DNA from: Paramarasmius palmivorus
Taxonomy: Eukaryota; Basidiomycota; Agaricomycetes; Agaricales; Marasmiaceae
Reading direction: 5' to 3'
Length of the DNA stretch: 64,000 nt
Assembly: GCA_037176845.1 (NCBI GenBank)
Contig: JAYKXP010000013.1
Coordinates: forward strand, 310,001 to 374,000
Shown here one piece after another: positions 1 through 12,009 of this stretch (position 1 is the stretch's first letter; each line of letters begins with the position of its first letter). A program made the position numbers and the translations under genes. The notes beneath the pieces are model-generated. The model saw only the letters and a list, made by a program, of their open reading frames with translations, was not told the origin of the DNA and ran no database searches.

Positions 1-2422
1 TCCAAAAGCAGGTCTGGAAAAGACTCGGTGAGCAAAAACGCGGGAATAGTTAACATAAAACGGACATGTTGCATTGGACTATGTCCACAATCTGAAAACA
101 CCATCAATACACCGCATATTCTCATATTAGTCAGATAGAAACTGACCGTCACAAGTCCGTTTATCCGAGAATTTCCAATGTAAAGATTTGCAGTCACATC
201 GCTTGCCTACAAAGTGGTGAGTATCAACCGAAAAGGCGATGACGTTGGACATACAGAAGTAGTATGAGAATGGATCGCCCCCTAGGAATCGAACAAGGGA
301 GTACAGCTCTCCGACACGGTTCTGCAAGGGAGTACCCGATAGACACCATCGGCGGTCAGCCTGGAGTTCAAAGGCCGCTTTTGCGGTGTTGGTGGATCGT
401 TCCTTGATGTTGTGAGCTTCATCCAACTAGACATGACAATAAGTGTGGAACTCTGGAAGGATATTATGGTTCACGAACAATGACTCGATTCCACTGAATT
501 TGATGTACAGGGGACTTTTCTTTAATTATTTTGCCTGATCGTTTGAAACCACTCTGTTGCTTTCGGAAGGCGCTGATAGGAATGGGTTATTCATGGAAAA
601 CGATGAAAAAAGATGATTTACCTCTCGAGAACGGAATATGTTGTGAGAACCTAGCAAGGAAGAGTGTTAAGATGGCCAGACAAAAAGATTGCAAGGGCAG
701 GACACTCACGACGTCGTATTTCTTCAGTTCTTTGATGTCCGATTCCCTCGATGCGCCGTGCCAGACTAGAACCTTGAGATTCGGGTCAGTATGAGCTTCG
801 ATCTCGTTTCTCCATTGCATAATCGCCACTGTCGGGCTACCAGTGAAACGTTAGATGAGTAAATGCCTTCTAGACAATTCAGGACATACGCGACAACCAG
901 ATTTGGCTTCTTCCTGTCGGAAACTAGAAGCGCGATAATCTGTATAGTTTTGCCCATGCTACAGAGACAATTAGACTACGTATGTCAGATTCGCATTAGA
1001 GCAGAACACACCCCATTTCGTCCTGAAAAGGGTTTTAGGACGTGGTCAACATCTATTAGCAAGAAACCTACTGCGAGCATGCCGCCGTGCCACACGCCTT
1101 CCTCCTGCTTACGCATCCAGTATAGACTCTCAAGTTGGAAGGGGAGTAGATTCAGCTTGATTCCAGCAGGTTGCTCCGCCTTCACGGGGTCGATAATCTT
1201 GATAGTAGCTTCCAAATCGCCCCAGACATCTTTGAGCTCTGCGTGGTGCTTGTGGAGTGCCAGTGTCGATTTTTCGGCCTATACGCGATCAGTCATATGG
1301 GTAGAATTCCGAGAAGGATACAGACCGGTGTAAGTTTGCGACCAAGTTTCGATCTGAGAGCCCGCTCTGCCTGCTTGAGGTCCCCGTTTTCGGACTTCAA
1401 TCTTCTTTTTTCTTCGCGTCTTGCTTTGCGCATCTGCGCTACAGTCATGACCTTATTGCCACTATTGGCGACCTTAGAGGTGGCTTTACCCTTCCCTTTT
1501 CCCTTTCGCTTCTGAGGAAGCTCTTCCTCTGAAGAAATAGCAGAATCGCTGTCACCGTCGTCGTCAACGTCCATGGCAGTGTCATCCACCTCAAAGCCGC
1601 TTCGAGCTGCTTTAGCGATGCGACGTTCGGCAGCCTCAGCACGACGTATGGCCTCTGCGTTCGCAACGCGACCTTTGCCTGATGAAGGGCCAGCCCCGTC
1701 ACGTGCAGCCTCGCCTCGCGAAAGCTGGATGGCAGCACTGAGCATTATTTCTTCGTCTTCAGAATCAGATACAACAGCCGTGATTGGTTTGCGTGGGGAA
1801 CTGCGGGTATTGCGCAATGGCTGGTCGCTGTCGTACGCGGAATTGGCATTGTCGTCTGGAACCCCAGACTCGTTCTCTGCATCTGAATCAATGAACTCCG
1901 AGTGACTGTCATCAGAGTCATTGAGGGACTGATTCTCGTCGTATTCGAGTTCTGGTTCGGAGTCGAGTTCTTCGTCACTTTCTGCAGGTGTACTGAAAGC
2001 TGTTGCTTTTCCTTTCCCCTTATTGGTAGCTTTGGCTGACGAAACCTATTCAAGTCGGATTAGGATTCACTCTGGCTCCGACTGTTCGTCAGACGTACCG
2101 AAGTGCCACGAGTTTTCCTTTTCTTTGCAACAGGCATCTCCACATATGCGCGATTTGAAGTCGTTCTACGTTTCCCACCTCCCCTCGAGGTTATCTTCTC
2201 CTCATCGGTATCCTCGGGCTCGTCATCAGTCTCTGCCTTGCGCTTTGCTGAAGCTCTTGTAGCCCTCGTTGTTTTGACTTGTTCCTTTGGCTCAGCTTCC
2301 GAAGGTGGTGTGTTAGCTGTGGAAGTTCTAGTGCTGAAAAGAGGCGACGGGTTTGTAGTTGCGGTAGTTGAGGGTGAAGGCGATACTGCCTCTCGTATTG
2401 AACGACGGGTACGTGGTGGCAT
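1..2422 (-). CDS. RAD16: RAD16-type SNF2 DNA repair helicase (3' end outside window)
   Basis: This is a SWI2/SNF2 ATPase of the Rad16 type, which with Rad7 acts in global-genome nucleotide excision repair. The start is the ATG at 2422 ([13 protein letters not shown]). The first 300 or so residues are acidic and basic low complexity with several introns. Then come the Rad16-specific lead-in [18 protein letters not shown] with GGML (about 1215-1075), motif I ending in [11 protein letters not shown] (about 957), the segment [12 protein letters not shown]...KVLVWHG (about 829-740), and motif II DEAHNIK with motif [23 protein letters not shown] (about 420-290). The order and spacing match Rad16 rather than Rad5, although Rad16 and Rad5 are related. 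The RING finger and helicase C-terminal lobe would lie before position 1. The gene is split by short introns, so no single frame covers it. Confidence 0.88.
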
Positions 2423-2652
2423 TGGTCAGGGATCAAGCTGAACAACGTTTCTGTTGCCAGCGTTCTTAAAGTTATTTGAGAAAGAGAAACAAAGGCCCAC
2501 GAAAATTTCTTGTCACGGTGGCGTGTCCTTATGTGGTTACGCGTGACTCATATTGGTAACGCCGAGCGGAACCGCGTCGCGTCGCGTAGATAAGAAAAAG
2601 GGGCCAATAAATACAACTGATAGTACACGAAGAAAAAACTCTTGAGAACCGC

Positions 2653-5225
2653 TTATACTCGTCGAACGCGCAAAGGCATGTTGTCTGCAGGCTCTGTGAT
2701 GCATCACTTTAGTACTGGTCATTTGCATACACAACCTCAATACATACTCATTGTGACAGCAGCAGTGGGGTGAGCCCGTTGACCCTCATATGCAAGATCA
2801 AATTCAAAGTTCGCAATGAGGCCGCTAGTTCAGTGTTAACGTGGGGTTCAAGTAATTCATCGTTCATTACTTACGCCAGAACCGCTTTCATCTCAACGAT
2901 GGCCATAGTTTTTCCAATGCATGCGTGGGGACCGGCGATGAAAGAGAGAACCGAGAACGTGGAATTGTAACTCTCCGGAAGGTTCAGCCATCGCGAGGGC
3001 TTAAACCTAGCAAAAGAATTCATCAGATAGAATCAGCAGGGACAATTCAATATGGACGAACTCTTCGGCGTCATCACCCCACACGTCCTTCAATGTGTTC
3101 ACTACTCGAATCTAAAGACCAAAAGGTAAGAATAAATAATCTGAGCACCAGATCAGGACGTACAGGAATGTAAAATAATGTTCCTTTGGGCACCGTTACA
3201 CCATCAATGATATCCGTGGTTGCGGCCTGGCGGAAGGTCATCGGGACCTAACTATTCATCAGTCGAGTCCCAACGATTGGTATCCAAAGAATCTCACAGG
3301 AGGATATAGACGAAGAGATTCATTCCTGAAGATCGAGATGAGTAAGCTCAGAGCCGGTCATCAATAAGACAATTAACTGACACGACACAGTCCATCCAAG
3401 TTAAGTCCTTCAGTTCGCGATATCCGAGCCTGCCTCTCTTGATCCCACTCTCGTCGGCTTGAAGCAACGGTAAGAGCTCTTCACGTAGCTTCCTTTGTGA
3501 CTCTTTATCGTTTGCCAGTAACCACAGCGTCTAAATGAGATGATAAGCATATTTGTATTGAAACGTAAACACATCGCGTACCCAAGCCAGACCTGGAAGA
3601 GGATTAAGTATTTTATATTAAACACAACTCTAGTTGAGCATCTTACCGGAGGCAGTCGTTTCATGTCCAGCACCGAGGAATGTGAGCTAAGAAATATCAA
3701 TGAACACAGCCTTGGACTGGATCGCAACGGATTCATACCACTTGATCCATCATCTCCTTGTCACTCATGGTGTATACACCACCTGCTTGGTGCGCTGAAG
3801 CCTTGTCTTGAACCTGTCGATCCATCTCAGCTTTTCTTGCCCGAACGAGAAGACTCATGATATCTTTCTTGGCCAGAGTATCGTCAGTCGATATCGCTTC
3901 CGCTTCTTTCATCCTCTCAGCTAGGATGGAGGCAGAAACGGCTTTGATTCGGTGCATTGCATCAAGCATGACGGCCGCAGGTTCTATATGTCACGGAATA
4001 AACAAGCAGAAATCGCAGCAATCCAGTAAAGAGCGTACTGAGAGCTGGTAGCTTTGCAATCCTATGTCGGTGTTTCCAACCCCATTCTGAATTCATAAGA
4101 CGCGGAACTCCAGGAACAAGATTGAGTGCGATGAAGCGAGAAATGTTTTGTCCTTGGGGCGTCCGAATAAGATCGAAAGAATGCTCTAAGTGATACGAAA
4201 AGAAGGTAGCCTACCTGTCTGCAACGAAATTAATTCCTCGTACGCCTCGGCTAGCTCATTATGAGGGTTGTGCAAAGAATCGGAATTGTAACCAAACGCG
4301 GCCATGCAGATGATGTCCAGTGTGACTTTACTCACTGTAAGGGCCAGTTAGAGACAAAAGGAAAGCAGAATACCTCAAGACTCACTCCATTCATACATCT
4401 TTTCCACTTTCCCTGTGCCCTTGCCAGCTCTCCTCTCTTCCTCAGAGATCTTTGCATCCAGGATATCTACCAAACTGCGTGTGGAGATCTTCAGAGAAGC
4501 CACCGAATGATATCTGAGAATGAACATACCTGTCTATTGCATCGTAGTACATGTCGATCTCTGATGGCAGCAAGTTATTATGCATCACAACTCTTTACAG
4601 CCGATACGTACGAGAACTCAAACTGGCTATAGAAAAGGCAGGATTCATGGCTTTTCGCATCTGCTTGTGTTCATTTCCCGTAACAGTCAGTAAACCATAA
4701 CCTGCGACGGTTCCGAGTATGTCCCGCATAAACTTTGGCTAAAATCGTTGTCGTCAGAGCCAGCTGAACACCAAACGAAATTTTACCACTCACCCTGGGA
4801 TTAACCAACCAACCAGTAACGAGTATCTTGTGCAAGGCCTCCGGACGACAAAATATCATACGCTCGACTCCCAACGGGCCAACAGCGCGAATCGCTTGAC
4901 CATGCTCCTTCACCCATTCTCGTTGCGGAATCCCAGCTTCACCATTGATCATTTCACCAAAGCGACCTGGACAATCGCTCAGTGTCCCCTAATCTCGTAA
5001 GCAAAGACAAGACCCTGTACCGATGAGATAGTTTGGTCCAAGAGGAGGCCCAGGAACATTTCGAAGAGGTGAAAAGTACTTTGGATATAAAATGATTCTG
5101 TAGAGCCCATAGACAGCTGGGATCACTACAGAACAAAAGGAGTCATTTCAGTCAACGATAACGGTTCCGTATCACGTTCACTCACGAAATGCTGTAAAAG
5201 TCGCGAGAAAGATCCCAGGCACCAT
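2653..5225 (-). CDS. cytochrome P450 monooxygenase no. 1
   Basis: A microsomal P450 with many short introns. The start is the ATG at 5225, which after splicing a GTGAGT intron gives an N-terminal membrane anchor (MVPGIFLATFTAF joined to LIPAVYGLYRIIL) followed by the proline hinge NVPGPP. I see the I-helix oxygen-activation motif FLGAGHETTAS near 3650, the K-helix ExxR as ESLRLYPPV near 3320, and the heme-binding loop FSFIAGPHACIGK near 2930, where the Cys is the axial ligand. The last exon, after an intron that interrupts VTM, reads KPADNMPLRVRRV and ends in TAA at 2653. All catalytic landmarks are present, so it is probably functional. Family and substrate cannot be assigned by eye. It differs clearly from the second P450 in this window in its heme loop and C-terminus. 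Confidence 0.85.
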
Positions 5226-5817
5226 GGGGAGCCAAGAATGCTCGTTCGAGCCCTGGCAGAAAAACGAGGTGGGAGACATGAGGGATGTGTTTGACTCTTC
5301 TGCAACATGATAGAAGCAGGGTTTTAGGGAGGGCTCCAACAGCAAAAAGATCCATGTGAATTTGGGAGAAGGGATCAGCAGACCAAGGTCACTGGTCAGT
5401 TGAAACGAATTGTGTCGCGACTACGCGTCCACGCCACCGGTTCAAATGTTCACCGCACCCGTTCTCCTATACAAGAAGCTGTCATTCTTCAAGTCACACC
5501 CAGTTATTGTATCCACATTTGTCGATAAATATTACAGTCCAACTATTACAGAAGAAACGGTAGTAGTACAAACAATATATACAACTACTGCGACAGGGCG
5601 ACTGAAGCCGCGGTTAGGATACCATTCGCAAAGTAATCCAAACCACCACCATCATCCGTCAATATATACTGCGGTATATCACCAGCAGGGGGAGACAAGG
5701 TATCTTCACCGTCCCCGGTTCCCAAAGAAAGATTGGCAATACCAACTAATGCTTGTCCCAGCACGTCGATGGTATCGGAGAATGGAGGAGGTGCATCATC
5801 ATCTACTGCTCCGCTGT
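5226..5817. other. intergenic, P450 promoter side
   Basis: It lies between the start of P450 no. 1 and the stop of the Gln/Pro-rich gene, both on the minus strand. I see no supported gene. The long plus-strand open frame that starts here is a shadow of the low-complexity gene on the other strand. Confidence 0.6.
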
Positions 5818-8163
5818 CTACGGGACAGAAGGTATCTGGTACTCGGGGGATTGATATGGAATGTCCTGAGAAGCACCAGGTGCATTGTTGTATTGATCTG
5901 TGAAAGCGTCCGGTTGGTACGAATAGTTTTGAGAGGTAGCATCATCGTATGGTTGCTGTTGTGTGTTATGATTGTAGACAGGGTTTTCGTTATAAGACTG
6001 TTGTTGGACGGGAGGCCTGAGTGGTGGTTGTACCTGTTGGGCTGTTGGACGAGGCGGTTGTTGCTGCTGGGCGTAGCCGCTATGTACTTGGTTCGGTGCT
6101 TGAGACACTTGTTGAGTCTGAGGCACGATGTGTGTGGGCCGAGTTGGTTGGTAACTCTGATAATTGACACCACTGTGGCTATGAACGCTTGGATTAGAGG
6201 AAACGTGTTGAGAATGCTGCTGATGTAAACCTGGATAATGGGGAGATGACGGCGGTGATTGCGAATGGGGCGGCAATTGCGTCGGACGCGGTGGTTGAGG
6301 TTGTGCATTGGGATTAACTCCACTTGGGTAGTGTGATTGAGACGACTGTTGGACGTTTGGATTGGGAGAAGTGTGTTGGGATGGCTGCTGATGAAAGCCT
6401 GAATGATGAGGAGAAGTCGGCGGTGATTGTGAATGGTTCGTCGGACGTGGAGCCTGATGAAACTGTACGTTAGCGCCGTGACTGTTCTGATTGGGAGATT
6501 GAGGCGACTGTTGTGCATAATGATTGGGGGAAGTAGGAGGCGATGAATGATGCGACATTGGATGTGGCGGTTGGACGGATCCAGACTGATTAACCACAGC
6601 TGGCTGTGTGGCGTGTGGTTGCCCAAGCTGCATCCCATGCAATAGATGTTGCATCTGAGAATTGGCCTGAGCCTGAGATGCATTCTGAATTTGCTGTATC
6701 TGTTGTTGCATCGTTTGGGCATTAAGCGCAGACTGTTGTTGAATGGTGTTCATCAGGCCTTGCATCTGCTGCGTATGAGCATTAGCGATTGCCTGGTATG
6801 GATTCGTCGCGCCAGAACCACTGTTGAGAGACGTCGAGCCATACGGCGAAGTTCCTCCTGGAGACGAAAGTTGCTGGATCTTGTGCAGCGTGTCAACGAT
6901 CAACTGATAGTCGACTCCGGGAGTAGGTGAAGTCTGTTGTTGTTGGATAATTGAATTGTAAATGCTCTGATAGTCTGTCCCGGGTGCACCCTGGAGCGCA
7001 GATTGGAACTGCCCTAGATCAACACCCGCATCGCTTGGATTGAAATTCGCGAGACTGCTGGTGAGAGAACCAAGGGTGTCGCCGGACAGGAAAGATCCGG
7101 CTAACCCGGACAAATCAGGCGACAAACCCAAAACGCCTCCGAGGACAGCACCTCCGACAAGTCCTAGTGCCGCACCTCCTGCGGCTGAGGACAAGAGGGA
7201 ACCGGGACGCTGGGTTATCGACGAGAATATTGAGGTTGGCCTCGCATTTGGAGACGGAGCACCGATGTTTGCAGACATTGGTGGGGATGCTGGTTGCATA
7301 AAAGTAGCTGGCGACTGGTATTGTTGCTGCAGTGGGGTGTTATGCGGCAACAAAGAGCTAGTAGGCCCCGAAGCCGAGATCCTATGGGCTTGAGTCGGCA
7401 ACGTGTTCTGTGATTGTATCGAAGGTTTAGGTGGAGGCGGAGGAGGTACATTGGTAGTCGCAACGCCACTGTTCGTTGAATACCATGATGAGGCAACATT
7501 GGCAGACGACGGATTCCCATATTGTTGTGAACTCCCTTGGGATGATGTTTGGGATGATGCCAACTGCGGTGGTTTCGCGACCAAGACACGATGGGGTACC
7601 TCCCTGGGAGGAGTGAATTCGTAAGGCTTCGTGAAGTCTACGGCCGTACCAGACGAATAAGTCGCTGCACAGTGATGTGTCACCCGCGTTACTTCTGACG
7701 GGGTCGTAGCCTGAGTAACAGGATACGATTGCGTCCTGTGGGGGGCAGGGTGAGCAGAATTATTGATCTGCGCCAAACCGGACGTTTGTGCCCTGAGGGA
7801 CTGTGTTTGGCCGGCAATACGAGTCGCGTAAAACGACTGAGGAGACTCGGAAGGTCCTAACGAGAGGGCGCTTTGTCCATTTTGTTGGCGAGTAGTAGAC
7901 ACGGTAGAGCTGTATGCCTCTGAGTTTAGGGAGGAGGCCAATGGAACGAGTGTGGGTGGTTGGCTAGCTGAGTGAATATTGGTAGCTACCGCTGGGTTCC
8001 TGGGCGAAGGGGCTGTAATGTTGGATCCATCGGATACAGATTGAACATTCGTATCGATATCGCATTCTGTGGAACTGCGCGACTGTGCACGCACTGTTGG
8101 CTGACGACTGGCCGGCAGAGCGCTTGCATACAACCGCTGTGCAAAGGTCAAGCCGTCCGACAT
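5818..8163 (-). CDS. Gln/Pro/Ser-rich protein with a glycine-zipper segment
   Basis: A single open exon of 781 codons from the ATG at 8163 (MSDGLTFAQRLYASALP) to TAG at 5818. The same frame is open further upstream, but only to a GTG, so I start at the ATG. Most of the protein is low complexity: Ser/Thr/Gln-rich first third, a PPPPPPKP run, then a C-terminal half full of Gln, His, Pro and Asn. Near residue 320 it has one Gly/Ala-rich hydrophobic stretch (AAGGAALGLVGGAVLGGVLG) that looks like a glycine zipper able to insert in or associate with membranes. The downstream WW-domain gene has a similar zipper. I do not recognise the family. Function is unknown; a scaffold or prion-like protein is only a guess. 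Confidence 0.7.
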   Translation of the reverse strand: MSDGLTFAQRLYASALPASRQPTVRAQSRSSTECDIDTNVQSVSDGSNITAPSPRNPAVATNIHSASQPPTLVPLASSLNSEAYSSTVSTTRQQNGQSALSLGPSESPQSFYATRIAGQTQSLRAQTSGLAQINNSAHPAPHRTQSYPVTQATTPSEVTRVTHHCAATYSSGTAVDFTKPYEFTPPREVPHRVLVAKPPQLASSQTSSQGSSQQYGNPSSANVASSWYSTNSGVATTNVPPPPPPKPSIQSQNTLPTQAHRISASGPTSSLLPHNTPLQQQYQSPATFMQPASPPMSANIGAPSPNARPTSIFSSITQRPGSLLSSAAGGAALGLVGGAVLGGVLGLSPDLSGLAGSFLSGDTLGSLTSSLANFNPSDAGVDLGQFQSALQGAPGTDYQSIYNSIIQQQQTSPTPGVDYQLIVDTLHKIQQLSSPGGTSPYGSTSLNSGSGATNPYQAIANAHTQQMQGLMNTIQQQSALNAQTMQQQIQQIQNASQAQANSQMQHLLHGMQLGQPHATQPAVVNQSGSVQPPHPMSHHSSPPTSPNHYAQQSPQSPNQNSHGANVQFHQAPRPTNHSQSPPTSPHHSGFHQQPSQHTSPNPNVQQSSQSHYPSGVNPNAQPQPPRPTQLPPHSQSPPSSPHYPGLHQQHSQHVSSNPSVHSHSGVNYQSYQPTRPTHIVPQTQQVSQAPNQVHSGYAQQQQPPRPTAQQVQPPLRPPVQQQSYNENPVYNHNTQQQPYDDATSQNYSYQPDAFTDQYNNAPGASQDIPYQSPEYQIPSVP

Positions 8164-8914
8164 GTTGTATAGGGAAGATGGTGTAAAGGGATGCTGCAAG
8201 GTACCAAGTTCTACTTCTTTGAGACGTCGTTGTCGCGATTTAGAGACCTGGTGAAGAGGCTTGAATGACCGTGAACTTGATAAAAACGAGAAACTTACCG
8301 CTGTAGTACTGAGCACTGGTCGAGACTGAACGCTCCTGGAAGGAGGGGAATAAAAGGAGGGCTATGCACAGGCTCGCCGCCCAAGGGCGTCCATCCCATG
8401 ATTAATTGGATAATGGCCCGGAGAGAACTGTCAATGTAGATTGTTGAAGCTGAGATTGACATGATGGTCCAGGTTCAAGTCAAAAATGGACAGTTGCAAC
8501 GTGTGACTAGTGCCGGCAGTGCCGCCCTGAATTAGACGCCCATCCTGTCCTGAATTCGACCTGAACGCTCATCGATTTCTCTCAGAGCCCAACCGAGTTA
8601 CAATATGTACAAAATTTTATTGTATGATAAGAGTATGTATATAACAGGCAGTGACGTCAGACAAATGCTTGAGAATGGAAATGAGAAACCGGAAATAGGT
8701 ACCTAATCTGAAGTAGAAAACATGACAGATGAAATCGATGAAATATAGGAAGAAAGTACTGATAGCGAGAGGAGAGCGATGTCTGTGAACGGATCCGTTG
8801 ACGAATGTGAATGAACCCAAGAAAGGCAAGAAAGAAAGTATGAAAGAAGGACCGGCGAGGAAACTGTCCGGTACTTGTAAAGGCAGCCGGTGCAGATTTC
8901 TGACGCTTTGGAGA
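8164..8914. other. intergenic between two minus-strand genes
   Basis: It holds the promoter and 5' leader of the Gln/Pro-rich gene and the 3' side of the WW-domain gene. Small frames exist but none has recognisable motifs or splice support. Confidence 0.55.
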
Positions 8915-9961
8915 TCACCAGTCACCTCCAAAGTCACCATCTTGGCCGTCCTGGAAACCTAGACCGATAGATGAGCACAGTGCACGCAATAGCAACGTGA
9001 ACGAGACGTACCGTCCATGTAAGCATCACGCTGTTCATCTTCGATGTGATCAGAAATAGCATCGCCGATGAGAGCACCTCCCAGTAGACCAGCACCACCT
9101 GTAAATTCAGAAACGTAAACAAAACATCCGATGGAAGCCGAGGAGAGAAAAGTATGACGATTATTAACAATGTTGCCGAGGAACCGAGACTTTACTAAAA
9201 TCTTTACGCACCAACAGCCAACATTGTTCCCATTCCGGGACCTGAAGATTGCTTCGGAGGGCCCTGTGCGTAGACTACTTGTTGAGGAGGGTATTGCTGT
9301 TGGTTGTTGTGTTTATTGCCACCGAATAGACCTCCTAAGAAGCCTGTGATAGCGTGAAAAGTTAGTATGGAGGATACTGAAGCGAGAAACCCGAGACGTA
9401 CCTTTACTGCCAGAATGCTTGTGGAGGTGGAGGTCCTTGCTGATAGCCACCATACCCTTGCTGTGGTGGTGGTGGCGAACCATAGTTGTTGTAACCTGAA
9501 GGCGGCGGCGGGCCCTGTTGATAACCGGGCCCTGGACTGGGGCTGTAACCGCCATATCCTCCGTATCCTCCTTGTGGGTTTTGGTAACCGTAACCTCCAG
9601 GTCCCTGAGGTCCTGGACTGTACGGCCCACGATTATCGGGAGGTGGTGGCGATTGCATTGGCGGTGGTCCGGAGGGTGGTCCATACTGGTTTGGTGGAGG
9701 CCCAGGAGGAGGCGATGAGCTTCCAGGATGTTCCCAGGTCGTGACGGGAGGCTGAACATTCGTGTTCACATAGAACCTAACACCGATGAGTTAGAATATC
9801 GTTCGCGGCAAGTCGGAATTCACAAACCAGGTTCGATAGCTAACCGAAGCGAGAGATTGATCAGATTCATTCCATTTACCAGTGAAATAAAGTAAGACTT
9901 ACTTGTTATCATACTGGGTTATCCAGCCTGGCGGAAGTGGACGCCTGTCGGGGTTTTCCAT
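8915..9961 (-). CDS. WW-domain protein with Pro/Gly/Tyr-rich linker and glycine zipper
   Basis: The start is the ATG at 9961. Exon 1 (MENPDRRPLPPGWITQYDNK) joins exon 2 (RFYVNTNVQPPVTTWEHP) to make a WW domain with both tryptophans and the aromatic pair, a fold that binds proline-rich peptides. A linker of about 100 residues rich in PPP, GGYGGY and QQG follows. The next exons give FGGNKHNNQQQYPPQ, a glycine zipper (GAGLLGGALIGDAI) and the C-terminus FQDGQDGDFGGDW with stop TGA at 8915. Small proteins with a WW domain followed by a Gly/Ala zipper are common in agaricomycetes, but I know of no assigned function. Its nearest neighbour downstream on the same strand also has a zipper and long Pro/Gln tracts. 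Confidence 0.75.
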
Positions 9962-10092
9962 GGACTAAAGGGTGAGGGAAGTAGTGGTACGTTGCGAAGC
10001 AAGCCTTGCTGACTCTTATAGGCTCGGCCAAGTGAGGCTATCCATCGCCGTCATCTGATTCAACCAATCCGGATAAGCCGCGCACAGACCAT

Positions 10093-10250
10093 GTCCCCAA
10101 AAATAGTACGAACTCGTTCAACAAGTGTATACAGACTGTACATGAGTAAGGTAAGTGCGATGCAGAGCGCAGCAGTCGCTTGCGTCCCATTAGATAACAA
10201 GTAGAATAAGCAGGTAGTATCGGTACTATACTAGAGATGTTGCGGGTTTA
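10093..10250. repeat. dispersed repeat, copy A
   Basis: About 160 bp that reappears in the same orientation at 30497-30655 with many scattered matches, including tccccaaaaatagt, gagtaaggtaa, cgtcccattag and aataagca. It has no coding capacity. It may be a short non-autonomous element. The rest of 9962-10600 shows nothing else I can name. Confidence 0.6.
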
Positions 10251-10599
10251 AGTGAACTGGAGGATACTGTCAGAAAGCCAGACCTCTTCTGGACTGACAA
10301 TGGCTTCGTAAAGCCACAGTGGATGTCGAAATGGACATTGACGGGCCTTCCCTTCTTCGTTCTCTGACCAGATTCCTTTCGTCGCCGAGCTTCAACAGCT
10401 ATCTAGCGAATGCAGTACTTGTTCTTGGCAATCTAAATGTTCCTCCGATGGTACTACCGAGCGTGACGCGTGAGCACCCATATGAAGAATCGAAGAAGAT
10501 GGAAGATGCTGATGTGAGGCGCACCATGGCCCTCACACATTACGGACTTACAGTATATCCAGCCTATCGCAATCGCAAACTCCAGACCATCGAAGGACC

Positions 10600-11165
10600 A
10601 TCAAAGAGGATCACCATCCCCTGCCGATCCCGGACCCCTGCCGTAGTGGGACGCGCAACCCCGCGTTTAGAGAAATGGTCTTCCACAATGTCATAGTAGT
10701 TCAAAGTCTCGTTCCAGGGTACAAGCTTCAACATAGTTCTGATAATACCCGATATGGCACCCGGTGGCGAATCCAATGAAATTGAGCTGGAGACAATGGC
10801 ACATGAAGCGAGAGCGTATGCTCAAACCGAGGTGATTACACCGTAGCGAAGCCCCAATCAATGGGTTAGGCTGTCGAGGATGGTATTCCGCATGTGCAGA
10901 TACAGATGACATGGCCGAAGCCACAACGAATCGAATTTCGAATATGCAGTCCTACCACGCCCGCGGCAATGAGACATGTTCTGCACACGATAGTACGGTA
11001 CAAGGTTGGCATACGTGAAGAATGGCCCCACAATCTCTATTTTCCTCTTGAGGTGACTTCTGGTACCATCGAAAGGGCCAGGGATATTAGGATCCGGAAG
11101 CAGCATCTTGCGCAGTTGCTCAAGATAGGAGTATTCAGCGCCGATGAAGAGTGAAGATGATCTGG
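10600..11165 (-). pseudogene. degenerate APH-like kinase fragment (tandem copy)
   Basis: This is a decayed copy of the C-terminal half of the kinase next door. Matching blocks in order are YLEQLRKMLLPDPNIPGPFDGT, the substrate-loop region, HLYLHMRNTILD in place of HFDLHMRNILVD, FIGFATGCHIGYYQNYV in place of FISFIAGRYIWYYTNYI, and GVARPTTAGVRDRQ near 10620. The catalytic Asp of HxDLHxxN is lost, the frame shifts several times, and homology begins abruptly at the block corresponding to QIVFTL, right at the 3' end of the neighbouring copy. It looks like a partial tandem duplication that has since decayed. Exact ends are approximate. Confidence 0.7.
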
Positions 11166-11979
11166 AGTTGATGTCACGTTCTGCCACCAGCAACTTCGGG
11201 CACAAAGAAGCTCCACATCTTCGATAGACAGTCATATAGGACACCCATGGCTATCTGAGCCATCCGTTGACGAACAGGAGGACGCGCAACGTCAGTTGGA
11301 CGCTGAATTACAGGGTGATTCGTGTTGATATGCTGGAATGTTTCAACGTGCAGGATGAGTGGTGCAATGTAGTTCGTGTAATACCAGATGTAGCGTCCGG
11401 CAATGAAGCTGATGAACCATGCAAATGAACGTGGTAGTCGATAAAGTGGATGAGGGGCATTGGCCCACGAGGCAAGATTTGTGTATTCGAACCAAGGTGG
11501 ATACGCTCCGGCATGATCCCAGTCTATAAGCCAAACTCGGTAGTTCTTGTCGACAAGGATGTTTCGCATGTGCAAATCAAAATGGCATAGGACTAGGGGA
11601 CATGATGAATCAAATGTTGAATATCGCAAGACCTCTTTACGTCCTCGATAGTGAAAGCCGATCTGAGCCTTATGATGCTGATCGTCATGCCAAGCTGCAA
11701 GGTCGGCGTACGTGAGGAAAGGCCCAGAACGGTATCCCAAGAAGTGGCCTCCCATGCAGGGCAAGGGTTGCCCAGTACCGTCAAATGGTCCTGGGACATT
11801 AGGGTGAGGGAGAGGTGTCCTGCGTAGTTGCTGAATGTACGAGCGTAAGGTAAAAACGATCTGAATCCGACGCCACCAACTGAGGGAATGCCATGTGCTA
11901 AGTAGGGGACTGCCGTCGATGTAGTCCATAACGATCCAATGGCCATCTCCACTAGAGTGAGGAAGAACGCGGTACACCC

Positions 11980-11985
11980 TTGGCA
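11980..11985. repeat. target site duplication, left (TTGGCA)
   Basis: The sequence TTGGCA directly outside the left terminal inverted repeat is identical to 26523-26528 outside the right one. The uninterrupted kinase copy at 28.75 kb has a single TTGGCA at the corresponding codons. Confidence 0.8.
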
Positions 11986-12009
11986 TAAGAGGGACCCCTC
12001 TGGACAAAA
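11986..12009 (+). repeat. left terminal inverted repeat
   Basis: 24 bp, starting TAAGAGGGACCCC and ending TGGACAAAA. It pairs with 26499-26522 with mismatches at positions 3, 14 and 15 only. Confidence 0.85.

Noticed and set aside
5410..6228. 272-codon plus-strand open frame
   Set aside because: It is antisense to the low-complexity Gln/Pro-rich gene; its composition (Leu/Arg/Val runs) is what the reverse of CAG/CCA-rich codons gives.
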